DNA from: CAZILN01 sp964540005
Lineage (GTDB): Bacteria > Bacteroidota > Bacteroidia > Bacteroidales > SM23-62
NCBI GenBank assembly: GCA_964540005.1
Contig: CAZILN010000282.1
Location: 1-12,422 of the forward strand
Direction: 5' to 3'
DNA length: 12,422 nucleotides
Shown: positions 1 to 7,596 of the stretch, piece after piece
Layout of the letters: each line of letters begins with the position of its first letter
Numbering within the stretch: the stretch's first letter is position 1
The notes under the pieces: model-generated
The model's database searches: none
What the model saw: only the letters and a program-made list of their open reading frames with translations
Told to the model about the DNA's origin: nothing
Program-made: the position numbers and the translations under genes

Positions 1-762
1 GCCCCCCAGCTGGTTTACCTTTTCAGTGGTAAACTGGGCCACATTGCCTGAACCTGATACAAGTACTGTTTTTCCTTTCAGAGAATCACCCCTGGTATTC
101 AGCATTTCTTCCGCGAAATACACGGCTCCGTAACCTGTGGCTTCAGGACGTATAAGACTGCCGCCGTATTCCAGGCCTTTTCCTGTCAGGACCCCGGTAA
201 ATTCATTACGTATTCTTTTATATTGACCGAACAGAAATCCTATTTCCCTTCCCCCGACACCTATATCCCCGGCGGGCACATCTGTGTTGGGACCTATATG
301 GCGGCACAGCTCGGTCATAAAACTCTGGCAGAATCTCATTACCTCGTTATCGGATTTTCCCTTTGGGTCGAAATCAGAACCTCCTTTGCCTCCTCCCATG
401 GGAAGAGTGGTCAAGCTGTTTTTAAAAACCTGCTCAAAGGCCAGGAATTTCAGAATGCTGAGGTTTACAGTTGGATGAAAACGCAGGCCACCTTTATAGG
501 GACCGATAGCAGAGTTCATTTCTATACGAAATCCCCTGTTAACCTCGATCTCTCCCTTATCATTCATCCAGGGTACCCTGAAAAGGATGACCCTTTCCGG
601 TTCTGCAATTCTTTCAAGGATCTTTGCATGCTTGTATTTTGGATTTTCTTCAATAAAAGGGATTAGTGATTCTACGACTTCCTGAACGGCCTGATGGAAT
701 TCAGGTTCGGACGGGTTTTTAGCCTTGATAATGGCCATGAATTGTTCTGTTCTTTGATCCAT
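1..762 (-). CDS. gdhA: NADP-type glutamate dehydrogenase, N-terminal 254 residues (runs off the window)
   Basis: Reversibly converts 2-oxoglutarate plus ammonia to glutamate in the cytoplasm, joining carbon and nitrogen metabolism. I translated it by hand from the ATG at 762-760 (MDQRTEQFMA). The frame is open to base 1, giving 254 of the roughly 445-450 residues usual for the hexameric family. Visible landmarks are PYKGGLRFHP (about 88-97, substrate-binding lysine K90), LPMGGGKGGSDFDP (about 120-133, catalytic lysine K126), PAGDIGVGGREIG (about 163-175, catalytic D166) and the dinucleotide loop VSGSGNVAQ (about 235-243). The loop resembles NADP-dependent enzymes, so the cofactor call is an inference from family likeness. 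The missing part is the rest of the Rossmann domain and the C-terminal helices. It is transcribed divergently from dprA across a 156-base AT-rich spacer, where only a weak -7-like match (TATCTTTA, minus strand, 811-818) was found. Confidence 0.97.
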   Translation of the reverse strand, partial: MDQRTEQFMAIIKAKNPSEPEFHQAVQEVVESLIPFIEENPKYKHAKILERIAEPERVILFRVPWMNDKGEIEVNRGFRIEMNSAIGPYKGGLRFHPTVNLSILKFLAFEQVFKNSLTTLPMGGGKGGSDFDPKGKSDNEVMRFCQSFMTELCRHIGPNTDVPAGDIGVGGREIGFLFGQYKRIRNEFTGVLTGKGLEYGGSLIRPEATGYGAVYFAEEMLNTRGDSLKGKTVLVSGSGNVAQFTTEKVNQLGG

Positions 763-918
763 AATAGATTTTATTTCTGGTTTTGAAAATATTCCGCTTT
801 TTGAGAAAACTAAAGATATATTATTTTTTTAAAAACTGCTATACAGCATATTTGAAGATTATTATAATAATGCATACTGACGGCATATATTTCCACTGAC
901 CCTGCATTAAATGGTAAT

Positions 919-2034
919 ATGATGAATGAGAACCGTCTGGTCTGCCTGGTGGCACTGGGAATGGTACAGGGTGTTGGCAGTATCACTGCCAGAAGCTTAA
1001 TAGATCTTACCGGGGATATTGAAGCGATTTTCAGGGAAAGTTCCCAGGCACTTCAGAAAATTCCCGGTATAGGACAGCTCCTGGCACAGAGGATACGGGA
1101 CAATACCCTGCTTACCAGGGCTGCCGGTGAGGTTGATTACATCCTGAAGCATAACATCAGGGCCATTTCTTACCTGGACCCGGAATACCCCGACAGGCTT
1201 AATCAGTGTCATGATGCCCCCATCATTTTGTATCTGAAAGGAACGTTGGATCTGAATCCGGCCAAGATTATATCTGTTGTAGGCACCCGGAATCCATCGG
1301 ATGCGGGCATCCATCACTGCCGTCGGTTGATAAAGGGACTGGCTGAGAGGCACAGGGATGCGGTGGTTGTCAGCGGGCTTGCTTACGGGATTGATATCTG
1401 TGCGCATCAATCGGCTCTGAAAAACCAGATGGAAACCCTTGCTGTTCTTGGTCACGGATTCCGGTACCTGTATCCGGTCGTTCACAGGCCGGTAGCTGGC
1501 CGTATCGAAAATGAGGGTGCCCTGCTGACTGAATTCAGCAGCAGGACAAAACCCGAACGTAATAACTTTATCCGGAGGAACAGGATCATTGCCGGCATTT
1601 CAGACGCCACACTTATCGTTCAGTCCGGGATCAAAGGAGGGGCTCTGATCACAGCTAAAATGGCCGGTGACTACAACCGGGAAGTATTCGCTGTTCCGGG
1701 CCGGATAGAGGATAAGCATTCTGCAGGATGTAACCGCCTTATTAAGACCCATGGAGCAACACTGGTGGAAAGTTCGGCCGATATTGAATACTTGCTGGGC
1801 TGGTCCAGCAAGTATGAGCAACTGAGACAAACACAGGATAACAGGTATTATGAACTGGGTCCTGATGAGAAGATCATGGTAGATATAATGAGAGATATGC
1901 AGGTACATTCAGTGGATTCTCTATGTATCAGGACTGATATGCCGGTCAGTAAGGTATCATCCCTCCTGCTGAAGCTTGAATTCACCGGCTGGGTATACTG
2001 CATGCCGGGGAATTCATACAAGCTATGCAATTAA
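919..2034 (+). CDS. dprA: DNA-processing protein DprA (Smf family)
   Basis: Cytoplasmic single-strand DNA-binding protein that loads RecA onto incoming DNA during natural transformation; it is also widespread in bacteria not known to be competent. The 371 residues give the full three-part architecture. A helix-hairpin-helix/SAM-like N-terminus includes KIPGIGQLLAQRI (about 47-59). A Rossmann-like domain has VVGTRNPSDAG (120-130), VSGLAYGIDICAHQSA (151-166), VLGHG (176-180), FIRRNRIIAGIS (217-228), SGIKGGALITA (236-246) and FAVPG (257-261). A C-terminal winged-helix-like segment spans about 315-368. Two ATG codons stand in tandem at 919 and 922 and either could be the start; no strong Shine-Dalgarno is visible. 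It ends 14 bases from the convergent membrane-protein gene. A perfect inverted repeat lies within the gene at the linker between the Rossmann and winged-helix domains. Whether this organism is transformable cannot be told from here. Confidence 0.97.
   Translation: MMNENRLVCLVALGMVQGVGSITARSLIDLTGDIEAIFRESSQALQKIPGIGQLLAQRIRDNTLLTRAAGEVDYILKHNIRAISYLDPEYPDRLNQCHDAPIILYLKGTLDLNPAKIISVVGTRNPSDAGIHHCRRLIKGLAERHRDAVVVSGLAYGIDICAHQSALKNQMETLAVLGHGFRYLYPVVHRPVAGRIENEGALLTEFSSRTKPERNNFIRRNRIIAGISDATLIVQSGIKGGALITAKMAGDYNREVFAVPGRIEDKHSAGCNRLIKTHGATLVESSADIEYLLGWSSKYEQLRQTQDNRYYELGPDEKIMVDIMRDMQVHSVDSLCIRTDMPVSKVSSLLLKLEFTGWVYCMPGNSYKLCN
1788..1815. repeat. Perfect 11-bp inverted repeat inside dprA
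   Basis: ATACTTGCTGG (1788-1798) and CCAGCAAGTAT (1805-1815) are exact reverse complements separated by six bases (GCTGGT). In the mRNA they could form a stable hairpin. It covers codons of about residues 290-299 (EYLLGWSSKY), the linker between the Rossmann and winged-helix domains. No T-run follows it and the gene continues for about 70 codons, so it does not look like an intrinsic terminator. Confidence 0.85.
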
Positions 2035-2048
2035 TTTACAGCAGTGAG

Positions 2049-2531
2049 TTAACCTAAAGGTTTATATGAAGATAGTTGCCTGGTCAGCGTGGCCAGTTCC
2101 TCCCTGGTCAGTGAAGTGATACTGACAGGCGGATAACTGGCAACAGACTTTTTCAGGACCTGCTTGAGGATCAGAATTTTTTTCAAACCCATCATCTGGT
2201 ACTGGATCTCAAAACCGGCAAACCTGGATTTTGGGATCTCAACTGACTTCCTGCTTCTGGCCATGGGACGCAGGGGATAATACCTAACTATTATATTACT
2301 CCCGCTGTCATTGAAGTAGAAATAATTCTGTTGTCTGAAAAAATTGAAAATGATGATCAGAAAATAAATAACTGCGACGATTATTATTAAATGGTTTTTG
2401 TCCAGTCCCAGTAGAAGGTCTTCAGCCTGGCCGGAAAACAGAAGAAATATAATAATAAGCGTTACCGAAATGGCCAGGTATAACTTTCTCAGGTAGATCT
2501 TATAGGATGTTTTTTTATTATCAAAAGTCAT
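2049..2531 (-). CDS. Small two-helix membrane protein of unknown function
   Basis: I do not recognise this 160-residue protein. A basic N-terminus is followed by two hydrophobic segments, at about residues 17-33 and 47-65, separated by a short acidic loop (QAEDLLLGLDKN). The remaining roughly 95 residues look soluble and rich in beta-prone stretches, for example YFYFNDSGSNIIVRYYPL and KSRFAGFEIQYQM, ending in a short helical tail (TREELATLTRQL). Two helices plus a small beta-rich domain resemble bacterial PH-like (YdbT/YcxB-type) membrane proteins, but this is inferred from layout only. The ATG at 2531-2529 lies 6 bases after the stop of proline dehydrogenase on the same strand, so the two are very probably co-transcribed with this gene second. 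Its 3' end faces dprA with a 14-base gap. No catalytic motif is visible. Confidence 0.8.
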   Translation of the reverse strand: MTFDNKKTSYKIYLRKLYLAISVTLIIIFLLFSGQAEDLLLGLDKNHLIIIVAVIYFLIIIFNFFRQQNYFYFNDSGSNIIVRYYPLRPMARSRKSVEIPKSRFAGFEIQYQMMGLKKILILKQVLKKSVASYPPVSITSLTREELATLTRQLSSYKPLG

Positions 2532-2537
2532 AATTAT

Positions 2538-3710
2538 TTAGGATTTAGCCTGTTTCCTTCGTTGTTTTTCCCTGGTTATCAGCTGCAACTCACGACTTGT
2601 CTGTCCGGCTATAGATGTATTTTCTTCTGTGCGTCTGATCAGGTAAGGAAGAACACTCCTGACCGGACCGTAAGGCAGATACTTTGCCACAAGATAACCT
2701 TCATGTGCCAGGTTGAAGCTGATATGATCACTCATTCCGAATAACTGTGAAAAATAACATCTTTCATCATCCCTGGCAATACCATGCTCCTCCATTAACT
2801 CTGTGAGATATAAGCTGCTCTTTTCGTTATGCGTACCATTAAATATAGAAATTCTATCAATATGTTCCACTGAAAATTTAAGGGCCCTGTCATAATCCAG
2901 GTCAGTGCTTTCCTTATCGGGGTGTATGGGAGAAGGGTAACCCAGCCTGGCCGCCCGTTCCCGTTCCCTTTCCATATAAGCTCCCCTGACAAATTTAATG
3001 CCCAGGTAAAATCCTTTCCGGAGGGATGTCCGGTAATCCCGTTCCAGCATTTCCAACCTGTCGGTACGATACATCTGGTATGTATTGTATACGATAGCCC
3101 GTTCCCTGTTGTACTTTTCCATCATTTCAGTTACTACCTGGTCTATAAAATCCTGGTAACATACATCCTCGGCATCAATCATTATCCTTACCCCGTTATC
3201 AAAGGCAGTTTTACACAGCCTGTCCACCCTGTTGCGGAAATTCTCTGCCTCCTGTTCTTCTTCCGGGTTTAGCGCTGAACCGGCACTTTTTTTCTCCAGG
3301 ATCAGACTGCGGGCAAATGCAGTTGGTTTGAAAACGGCGAAAGGAATATTCTTATTATCAGCGGCATTGATCACCGTACGCAGGGTTTCCTCAAGGGCAG
3401 CTTCAATTTCTTCGGTTTCTTCTTTGCCCTCCACCGAATAGTCAAGAACCGACTTTACATTAAATGCAGATAACTTTTCAATAACAGGCAGACAATCCCT
3501 TATGGTTTCCCCTCCACAAAAATGCTGGTAGATGGTTGGTTTGACAATCCAGTTGATAGGAAAACGAATATTAATTGCCAGATGGGAAAACATACCGCCT
3601 AATTTTACCAGTGCCGGGCTGGAAATGGCTTTGAAAAGCATATTGGCTTTTCGGAGTTCTTTATTTGACTTTATTTTAAAAGCAATCTCAGTACTTGAAA
3701 AGGATACCAT
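2538..3710 (-). CDS. Proline dehydrogenase (monofunctional, FAD-dependent)
   Basis: Oxidises proline to pyrroline-5-carboxylate with FAD, passing electrons to the membrane quinone pool; the first step of proline breakdown to glutamate. From the ATG at 3710-3708 (MVSFSSTEIAFK) it has 390 residues. Landmarks in that numbering are VLDYSVEGK (about 88-96), FKPTAFA (127-133), the barrel strand IKFVRGAYMERE (about 238-249), YLPYGPVRSVLPYLIRRTEEN (about 344-364, with the R-R-x-x-E-N substrate-binding signature), and a basic tail. There is no P5C-dehydrogenase or DNA-binding part, so it is not a PutA fusion; the C-terminus resembles mitochondrial proline oxidases. An upstream in-frame TTG at 3770 would add 20 residues (410 total). 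I prefer the ATG because family members start with a similar sequence and the extension lacks family features. It heads a likely two-gene unit with the membrane protein downstream. Confidence 0.95.
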   Translation of the reverse strand: MVSFSSTEIAFKIKSNKELRKANMLFKAISSPALVKLGGMFSHLAINIRFPINWIVKPTIYQHFCGGETIRDCLPVIEKLSAFNVKSVLDYSVEGKEETEEIEAALEETLRTVINAADNKNIPFAVFKPTAFARSLILEKKSAGSALNPEEEQEAENFRNRVDRLCKTAFDNGVRIMIDAEDVCYQDFIDQVVTEMMEKYNRERAIVYNTYQMYRTDRLEMLERDYRTSLRKGFYLGIKFVRGAYMERERERAARLGYPSPIHPDKESTDLDYDRALKFSVEHIDRISIFNGTHNEKSSLYLTELMEEHGIARDDERCYFSQLFGMSDHISFNLAHEGYLVAKYLPYGPVRSVLPYLIRRTEENTSIAGQTSRELQLITREKQRRKQAKS

Positions 3711-3817
3711 ATGGAATAAATTTATCACCCGCAATTCAATAATTCCCCGGGTATTATAATGTTTTAACAAATTAATTATGATTCTTTTTAAAAATCTATG
3801 ATAAAGATCAATTCTTT

Positions 3818-3825
3818 TACATTTG
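3818..3825 (+). promoter_or_regulatory. Candidate Bacteroidota -7 promoter element for aroA
   Basis: TACATTTG matches the phylum's -7 consensus TAnnTTTG in every fixed position and is followed by T. Transcription would start around 3830, leaving a leader of about 75 bases before the aroA ATG at 3906. No clear TTTG lies about 20 bases upstream, so the -33 half is not supported. The AT-rich spacer makes chance matches fairly likely. Confidence 0.4.
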
Positions 3826-3905
3826 TTTTATGCTTCAAATAAATTTATACTTTTTACAGAGGAAAAGTACTACTTTTAGACAGATATTTTCAATATATAT
3901 AGGGC

Positions 3906-5132
3906 ATGCAGTACCGAATTAAAAAACCTGTACATGATACCAGGGGGTCCATTATACTGCCTGCATCAAAAAGCATCAGTAACCGCCTGCTGATCATCAA
4001 CGCCCTGTCAGGGAACAGGTGCAGGATAAGCAATCTGAGTCAGAGTGATGACACCTCCGTACTTGTTAAGGCACTACAGGATACTGCTCCGGTTAAGGAT
4101 ATAGGGCTGGCCGGTACGGCTATGAGGTTTCTAACCGCCTATCTTTCTATCACACCCGGAACATGGATACTAACAGGTGCTTCCCGGATGAAACAAAGGC
4201 CCATAGGGAAACTGGTAGACACACTGCGGGATATAGGGGCAGATATTACTTTCCTGGAAAACCCGGGATACCCCCCGCTCGAGATCAAAGGCAGTAAGAT
4301 TGAAGGCGGCAGCTGCCGGATAGACAGCAGTATCAGCAGCCAGTTCATATCGGCACTGTTAATGATTGCCCCCTGCCTGGATAAGGGGCTCATTATTGAG
4401 CTGGATAACAAAACCATTTCTTCCTCATACATACATATGACCTTGGGATTGATGAACCGGTTCGGAATTGACTATCACTGGGAGGATGATATCATCAGCA
4501 TAGCACCCCGGGAGTATGTTCCGGATGCCATTGAAGTTGAAGCGGACTGGTCGGCAGCTTCCTACTGGTATGCCGTGGTATGCCTGTCAGAAGGAGCAGA
4601 GATCAGTTTACCCGGACTCCATCATGACAGCTGGCAGGGTGACTCGGTATTGCCACGGCTGTTTGATGCATTTGGGGTTGAGACTGAATTCAACCGGGAG
4701 GGCATTCGCTTGCGGAGCACCGGGATTGTAACCAAATCTTTTGAATTTGATTTCCAGAACAATCCTGATCTGGTTCAGACATTCGTGGTAGTATGCGGAT
4801 TGCTCGGGATCCCGTTCAGAATGGAAGGGACCCAGACGCTGAAGATCAAGGAAACCGACCGGATAGCAGCCCTGATTACTGAGATGAAAAAACTGGGGGT
4901 TTACATCCATGCTGAGCTCTCCGGATCTGCTATTGAATGGGATGGGAAAAATAAAGGGGCTGTAAGGGCAGAGGCTATAAATACCTATAAGGATCACCGG
5001 ATGGCCATGGCTTTTGCACCGGCTGTCTGGAAGCTTGGAGAGATAGAAATAAGTGATCCTTCTGTGGTCAATAAATCATACCCGGGATTCTGGAACGACC
5101 TGGCTGCCTTCGGATGCCAAATAGGGTATTAA
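3906..5132 (+). CDS. aroA: 3-phosphoshikimate 1-carboxyvinyltransferase (EPSP synthase)
   Basis: Transfers the enolpyruvyl group of phosphoenolpyruvate to shikimate-3-phosphate, the sixth step of the shikimate pathway to chorismate and aromatic amino acids, in the cytoplasm. The 408 residues show the two-domain family motifs in order: LPASKSISNR (18-27, K22 and R27), LAGTAMRFLTAY (68-79), GASRMKQRPIG (91-101, R94), SSQF (144-147), PDLVQT (287-292, D288 corresponding to catalytic D313 of E. coli), KIKETDRI (313-320, E316), TYKDHRMAMA (360-369, R365) and VNKSYPGF (388-395, K390). The AGTAMRF form, lacking the Asn of the common NAGT motif, is to my knowledge usual in Bacteroidota. The length is slightly under the E. 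coli enzyme (427). The start at 3906 is supported by the conserved N-terminus. It is divergent from proline dehydrogenase and its stop is 6 bases from the convergent tadA stop. Confidence 0.97.
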   Translation: MQYRIKKPVHDTRGSIILPASKSISNRLLIINALSGNRCRISNLSQSDDTSVLVKALQDTAPVKDIGLAGTAMRFLTAYLSITPGTWILTGASRMKQRPIGKLVDTLRDIGADITFLENPGYPPLEIKGSKIEGGSCRIDSSISSQFISALLMIAPCLDKGLIIELDNKTISSSYIHMTLGLMNRFGIDYHWEDDIISIAPREYVPDAIEVEADWSAASYWYAVVCLSEGAEISLPGLHHDSWQGDSVLPRLFDAFGVETEFNREGIRLRSTGIVTKSFEFDFQNNPDLVQTFVVVCGLLGIPFRMEGTQTLKIKETDRIAALITEMKKLGVYIHAELSGSAIEWDGKNKGAVRAEAINTYKDHRMAMAFAPAVWKLGEIEISDPSVVNKSYPGFWNDLAAFGCQIGY

Positions 5133-5138
5133 TGGATA

Positions 5139-5594
5139 TCAGTATTTCCTTCTTTTATCCTTGAAGAAATCCACCAGCAATGAGGAGCATTCTTCCTTCA
5201 GTACACCTGAGCGTACCTTGGTTTTGGGATGAATAATGTTCTGTACTATACCGGAAAATCCTTCTTTGATATCCACGGCACCGAAAACAATGCGCGACAG
5301 ATGGGCAAGTTTTGTTGCAGATGCGCACATGACACAGGGTTCCAGGGTAACGAACAGGGTACACTGGTTCAGGTATTTGGAACCCAGGGTGTTGGATGCT
5401 GCGGTGATAGCTATCATTTCGGCATGGGCCGTAACATCATTCAGTGTTTCTGACTGGTTATGCGCCCTTGCAATGATCCTGTTTTCAACGACGATGATGG
5501 CTCCAATCGGAATTTCCTGTTTATCCCGGGCCAGGCAGGCTTCTTTCAGGGCCTCCCTCATAAAATATTCATCGGAAAACAGAGGATAATTCAT
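5139..5594 (-). CDS. tadA: tRNA-specific adenosine deaminase (A34 to inosine)
   Basis: Zinc-dependent cytidine-deaminase-fold enzyme that converts adenosine 34 to inosine in the anticodon of tRNA-Arg(ACG), allowing it to read CGU, CGC and CGA. The 151-residue length is normal. The zinc and proton-shuttle motif is HAEMIAI (57-63, H57 and E59) and the second zinc motif is TLEPCVMC (83-90, C87 and C90). IPIGAIIVVENRIIARAHN (28-46) and VFGAVDIKEGFSG also align with TadA. The C-terminus ends in a basic tail (FFKDKRRKY), fitting RNA binding. The start is the ATG at 5594-5592. A guanine or cytosine deaminase of the same superfamily is the main alternative, but PCVMCA and the GAVDIKEG stretch favour TadA. 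It is convergent with aroA and divergent from aspS. Confidence 0.9.
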   Translation of the reverse strand: MNYPLFSDEYFMREALKEACLARDKQEIPIGAIIVVENRIIARAHNQSETLNDVTAHAEMIAITAASNTLGSKYLNQCTLFVTLEPCVMCASATKLAHLSRIVFGAVDIKEGFSGIVQNIIHPKTKVRSGVLKEECSSLLVDFFKDKRRKY

Positions 5595-5629
5595 CAGTAG
5601 TGTAAGCTATCTCGAAGAATAATTATAAT

Positions 5630-5667
5630 TTCGCAAATTACTTTTAGATTCACAGATTCGCAAATTA
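5630..5667. repeat. Direct repeat TTCGCAAATTA x2 in the tadA-aspS spacer
   Basis: TTCGCAAATTA occurs exactly at 5630-5640 and 5657-5667, starts 27 bases apart, in the 101-base divergent spacer. On the minus strand each copy reads TAATTTGCGAA. The spacer also holds the perfect palindrome AATTATAATT (5621-5630). These could be paired binding sites or duplicated promoter parts. AT-rich leaders repeat easily, so function is unproven. Confidence 0.6.
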
Positions 5668-5695
5668 TAAATAACAGAAATAAAACTGACATATC

Positions 5696-7447
5696 ATGTA
5701 CAGAACTCACACCTGCGGTGAACTAAGGCCGGATCATATCAATCAGAATGTTTCCCTGTCCGGTTGGGTCCAGAGAACAAGAGACCTGGGAGGAATGACT
5801 TTTGTAGACTTGCGGGACCGCTATGGAATAACACAGCTGGTCTTTAATTCTGAGACAGATGAAGGCCTTTATAAGCAAGCCAGAAAGCTGGGTCGTGAAT
5901 TTGTGATCCAGGTTAAGGGTGTTGTGGAAGAAAGAAGCAGCAAGAACCTGAAAATGTCAACCGGGGAGATAGAAATCAAGGTTGGAGTTTTAAATATCCT
6001 TAATCCGGCCAGCCTGCCGCCCTTTACCATTGAAGATGATTCAGATGGGGGTGATGAACTGAGAATGACCTACAGGTATCTTGACCTGAGAAGGCCCAGT
6101 ATCCGCAAAAATATTGAGCTGAGGCACCGTATGGCACAGGAAACCAGGAAGTATTTCGATTCACAGGGGTTCATAGAGGTGGAAACGCCGGTCCTTATTA
6201 AGTCAACACCGGAAGGGGCAAGGGATTTTATTGTTCCCTCACGAATGAACCAGGGTGAGTTTTATGCGCTTCCCCAGTCACCCCAGACCTTCAAGCAACT
6301 ATTGATGGTGGCAGGATTTGATAAATATTTTCAGATAGTGAAGTGCTTCAGAGATGAGGATCTGCGGGCAGACCGCCAACCGGAGTTTACACAGATCGAC
6401 TGTGAGATGTCATTCGTGGAGCAGGATGATGTACTGAACACATTCGAGGGCCTGGCCAGGCATTTGTTTAAAACTGTCCTTGATGTGACCATCACAGAGT
6501 CCTTTCCGAGATTGCTCTATGATGATGCCATTGCCTTTTACGGGACTGATAAACCAGACCTGCGGTTTGAGATGAAAATTGCTGAACTGACTGGCATGGT
6601 CAGGAATAAAGGATTCAGGGTTTTTGATGATGCCCAGTACATAGGAGGGATCAGTGCACCCGGATGTTCGGAATACTCAAGAAAGGACCTCGACCAGCTG
6701 ACGGATTTCGTTCAGAAGCCACAAATAGGTGCGAAAGGATTGATCTATATCAAATACGATAAAGATGGAAGTTTTAAATCAACCGTCGATAAATTCTTTG
6801 ATCAGGAAGATCTGAAGCAAATTGCCGGGGCCTTTGATGCAGTTCCCGGTGATCTTGTCCTGATCCTGGCAGGAGACCGCATACGAACTCTGAAAGCACT
6901 GAGTGAACTCAGGCTCGAAATGGGCGACAGGCTGGGATTGAAAGAACAGGGTAAGTATTGTCCCCTGTGGGTAGTTGATTTTCCACTGCTGGAATGGGAT
7001 GAAGAAACTCACCGTTACCATGCCATGCACCATCCTTTCACATCACCGAAGATTGAGGACCTGCATCTATTTGAAAGTGAGCCCGGGGAAGTTCATGCCA
7101 ATGCCTATGACCTGGTGATCAACGGCGTTGAGATAGGGGGTGGTTCCATCAGGATACATAATAAGGAGCTTCAGCAACTTATGTTTAAAAATCTGGGATT
7201 TACTGAAGAAGATGCCAATTCAAAATTCGGATTTCTTATGAATGCCTTCAAGTTTGGAGCTCCGCCACATGGAGGCATTGCCTTTGGATTTGACCGCTGG
7301 GTTGCCCTGTTTGCTGGACTTGACTCCATAAGGGATGTCATTGCTTTCCCCAAGAACAATTCAGGGAGGGATGTAATGATAAATACTCCCTCAGAAGTTT
7401 CTGCTGATCAGCTCGATGAACTGGGGATTAAAGTTCTGAAAATTTAA
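5696..7447 (+). CDS. aspS: Aspartyl-tRNA synthetase, bacterial type with GAD domain
   Basis: Class IIb synthetase that charges tRNA-Asp with aspartate using ATP, acting as a cytoplasmic dimer. The 583 residues match the usual bacterial length. An OB-fold anticodon-binding domain occupies about 1-105. Motif 1 lies near 145-175, followed by the flipping loop STPEGARDFIVPS (170-182) and QSPQ (195-198). Motif 2 is FRDEDLRADRQPEFTQID (218-235), a GAD insertion spans roughly 285-415, and motif 3 is GIAFGFDRWVALF (527-539). GGGSIRIHN (481-489) and AFPKN (550-554) are also typical. L31 and K83 align with E. coli L30 and K81 rather than the His and Gly that, from memory, mark the non-discriminating Pseudomonas enzyme. 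I therefore infer a tRNA-Asp-specific enzyme. The N-terminus aligns with E. coli from the ATG at 5696. It is divergent from tadA and 149 bases upstream of the STAS gene. Confidence 0.98.
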   Translation: MYRTHTCGELRPDHINQNVSLSGWVQRTRDLGGMTFVDLRDRYGITQLVFNSETDEGLYKQARKLGREFVIQVKGVVEERSSKNLKMSTGEIEIKVGVLNILNPASLPPFTIEDDSDGGDELRMTYRYLDLRRPSIRKNIELRHRMAQETRKYFDSQGFIEVETPVLIKSTPEGARDFIVPSRMNQGEFYALPQSPQTFKQLLMVAGFDKYFQIVKCFRDEDLRADRQPEFTQIDCEMSFVEQDDVLNTFEGLARHLFKTVLDVTITESFPRLLYDDAIAFYGTDKPDLRFEMKIAELTGMVRNKGFRVFDDAQYIGGISAPGCSEYSRKDLDQLTDFVQKPQIGAKGLIYIKYDKDGSFKSTVDKFFDQEDLKQIAGAFDAVPGDLVLILAGDRIRTLKALSELRLEMGDRLGLKEQGKYCPLWVVDFPLLEWDEETHRYHAMHHPFTSPKIEDLHLFESEPGEVHANAYDLVINGVEIGGGSIRIHNKELQQLMFKNLGFTEEDANSKFGFLMNAFKFGAPPHGGIAFGFDRWVALFAGLDSIRDVIAFPKNNSGRDVMINTPSEVSADQLDELGIKVLKI

Positions 7448-7492
7448 ACCTCTGAAATAGTCCCATTCATAGTATTGGTTCAAAATTCGGAC

Positions 7493-7507
7493 CTTATTGT
7501 TAATAAG
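7493..7507. repeat. Short AT-rich hairpin/palindrome between aspS and the STAS gene
   Basis: CTTATTGTTAATAAG has perfect 6-base arms around a 3-base loop, 45 bases after the aspS stop. It is too AT-rich and lacks a following T-run, so I do not call it a terminator; an operator for the STAS gene is possible but speculative. No other clear signal was seen in this 149-base spacer. Confidence 0.35.
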
Positions 7508-7596
7508 TACGGGAGGGAAAATAATACTCTGCCTGTAAACATGAGTAATTTAACCCGGGATTTTAACCACCGTTATTTGACATAATATTTTACATC

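Noticed and set aside
223..666. 147-residue plus-strand open frame
   Set aside because: It is antisense to the gdhA coding sequence, which carries clear family motifs on the minus strand; the frame has no recognisable domain.
847..893. Near matches to TAnnTTTG upstream of dprA (CATATTTG at 847-854, TATATTTC at 886-893)
   Set aside because: Each misses a conserved base and has no -33 partner; in AT-rich DNA this is not enough to call a promoter.
3711..3770. 20-residue N-terminal extension of proline dehydrogenase from a TTG start
   Set aside because: The internal ATG at 3710 gives the N-terminus expected for the family and is a better start codon; the extension adds nothing recognisable.
7448..7596. 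TTTGACA followed by TAATATTTTA just before the STAS gene, resembling a sigma-70 promoter
   Set aside because: The spacing between the two elements is far too short and Bacteroidota use a different consensus.
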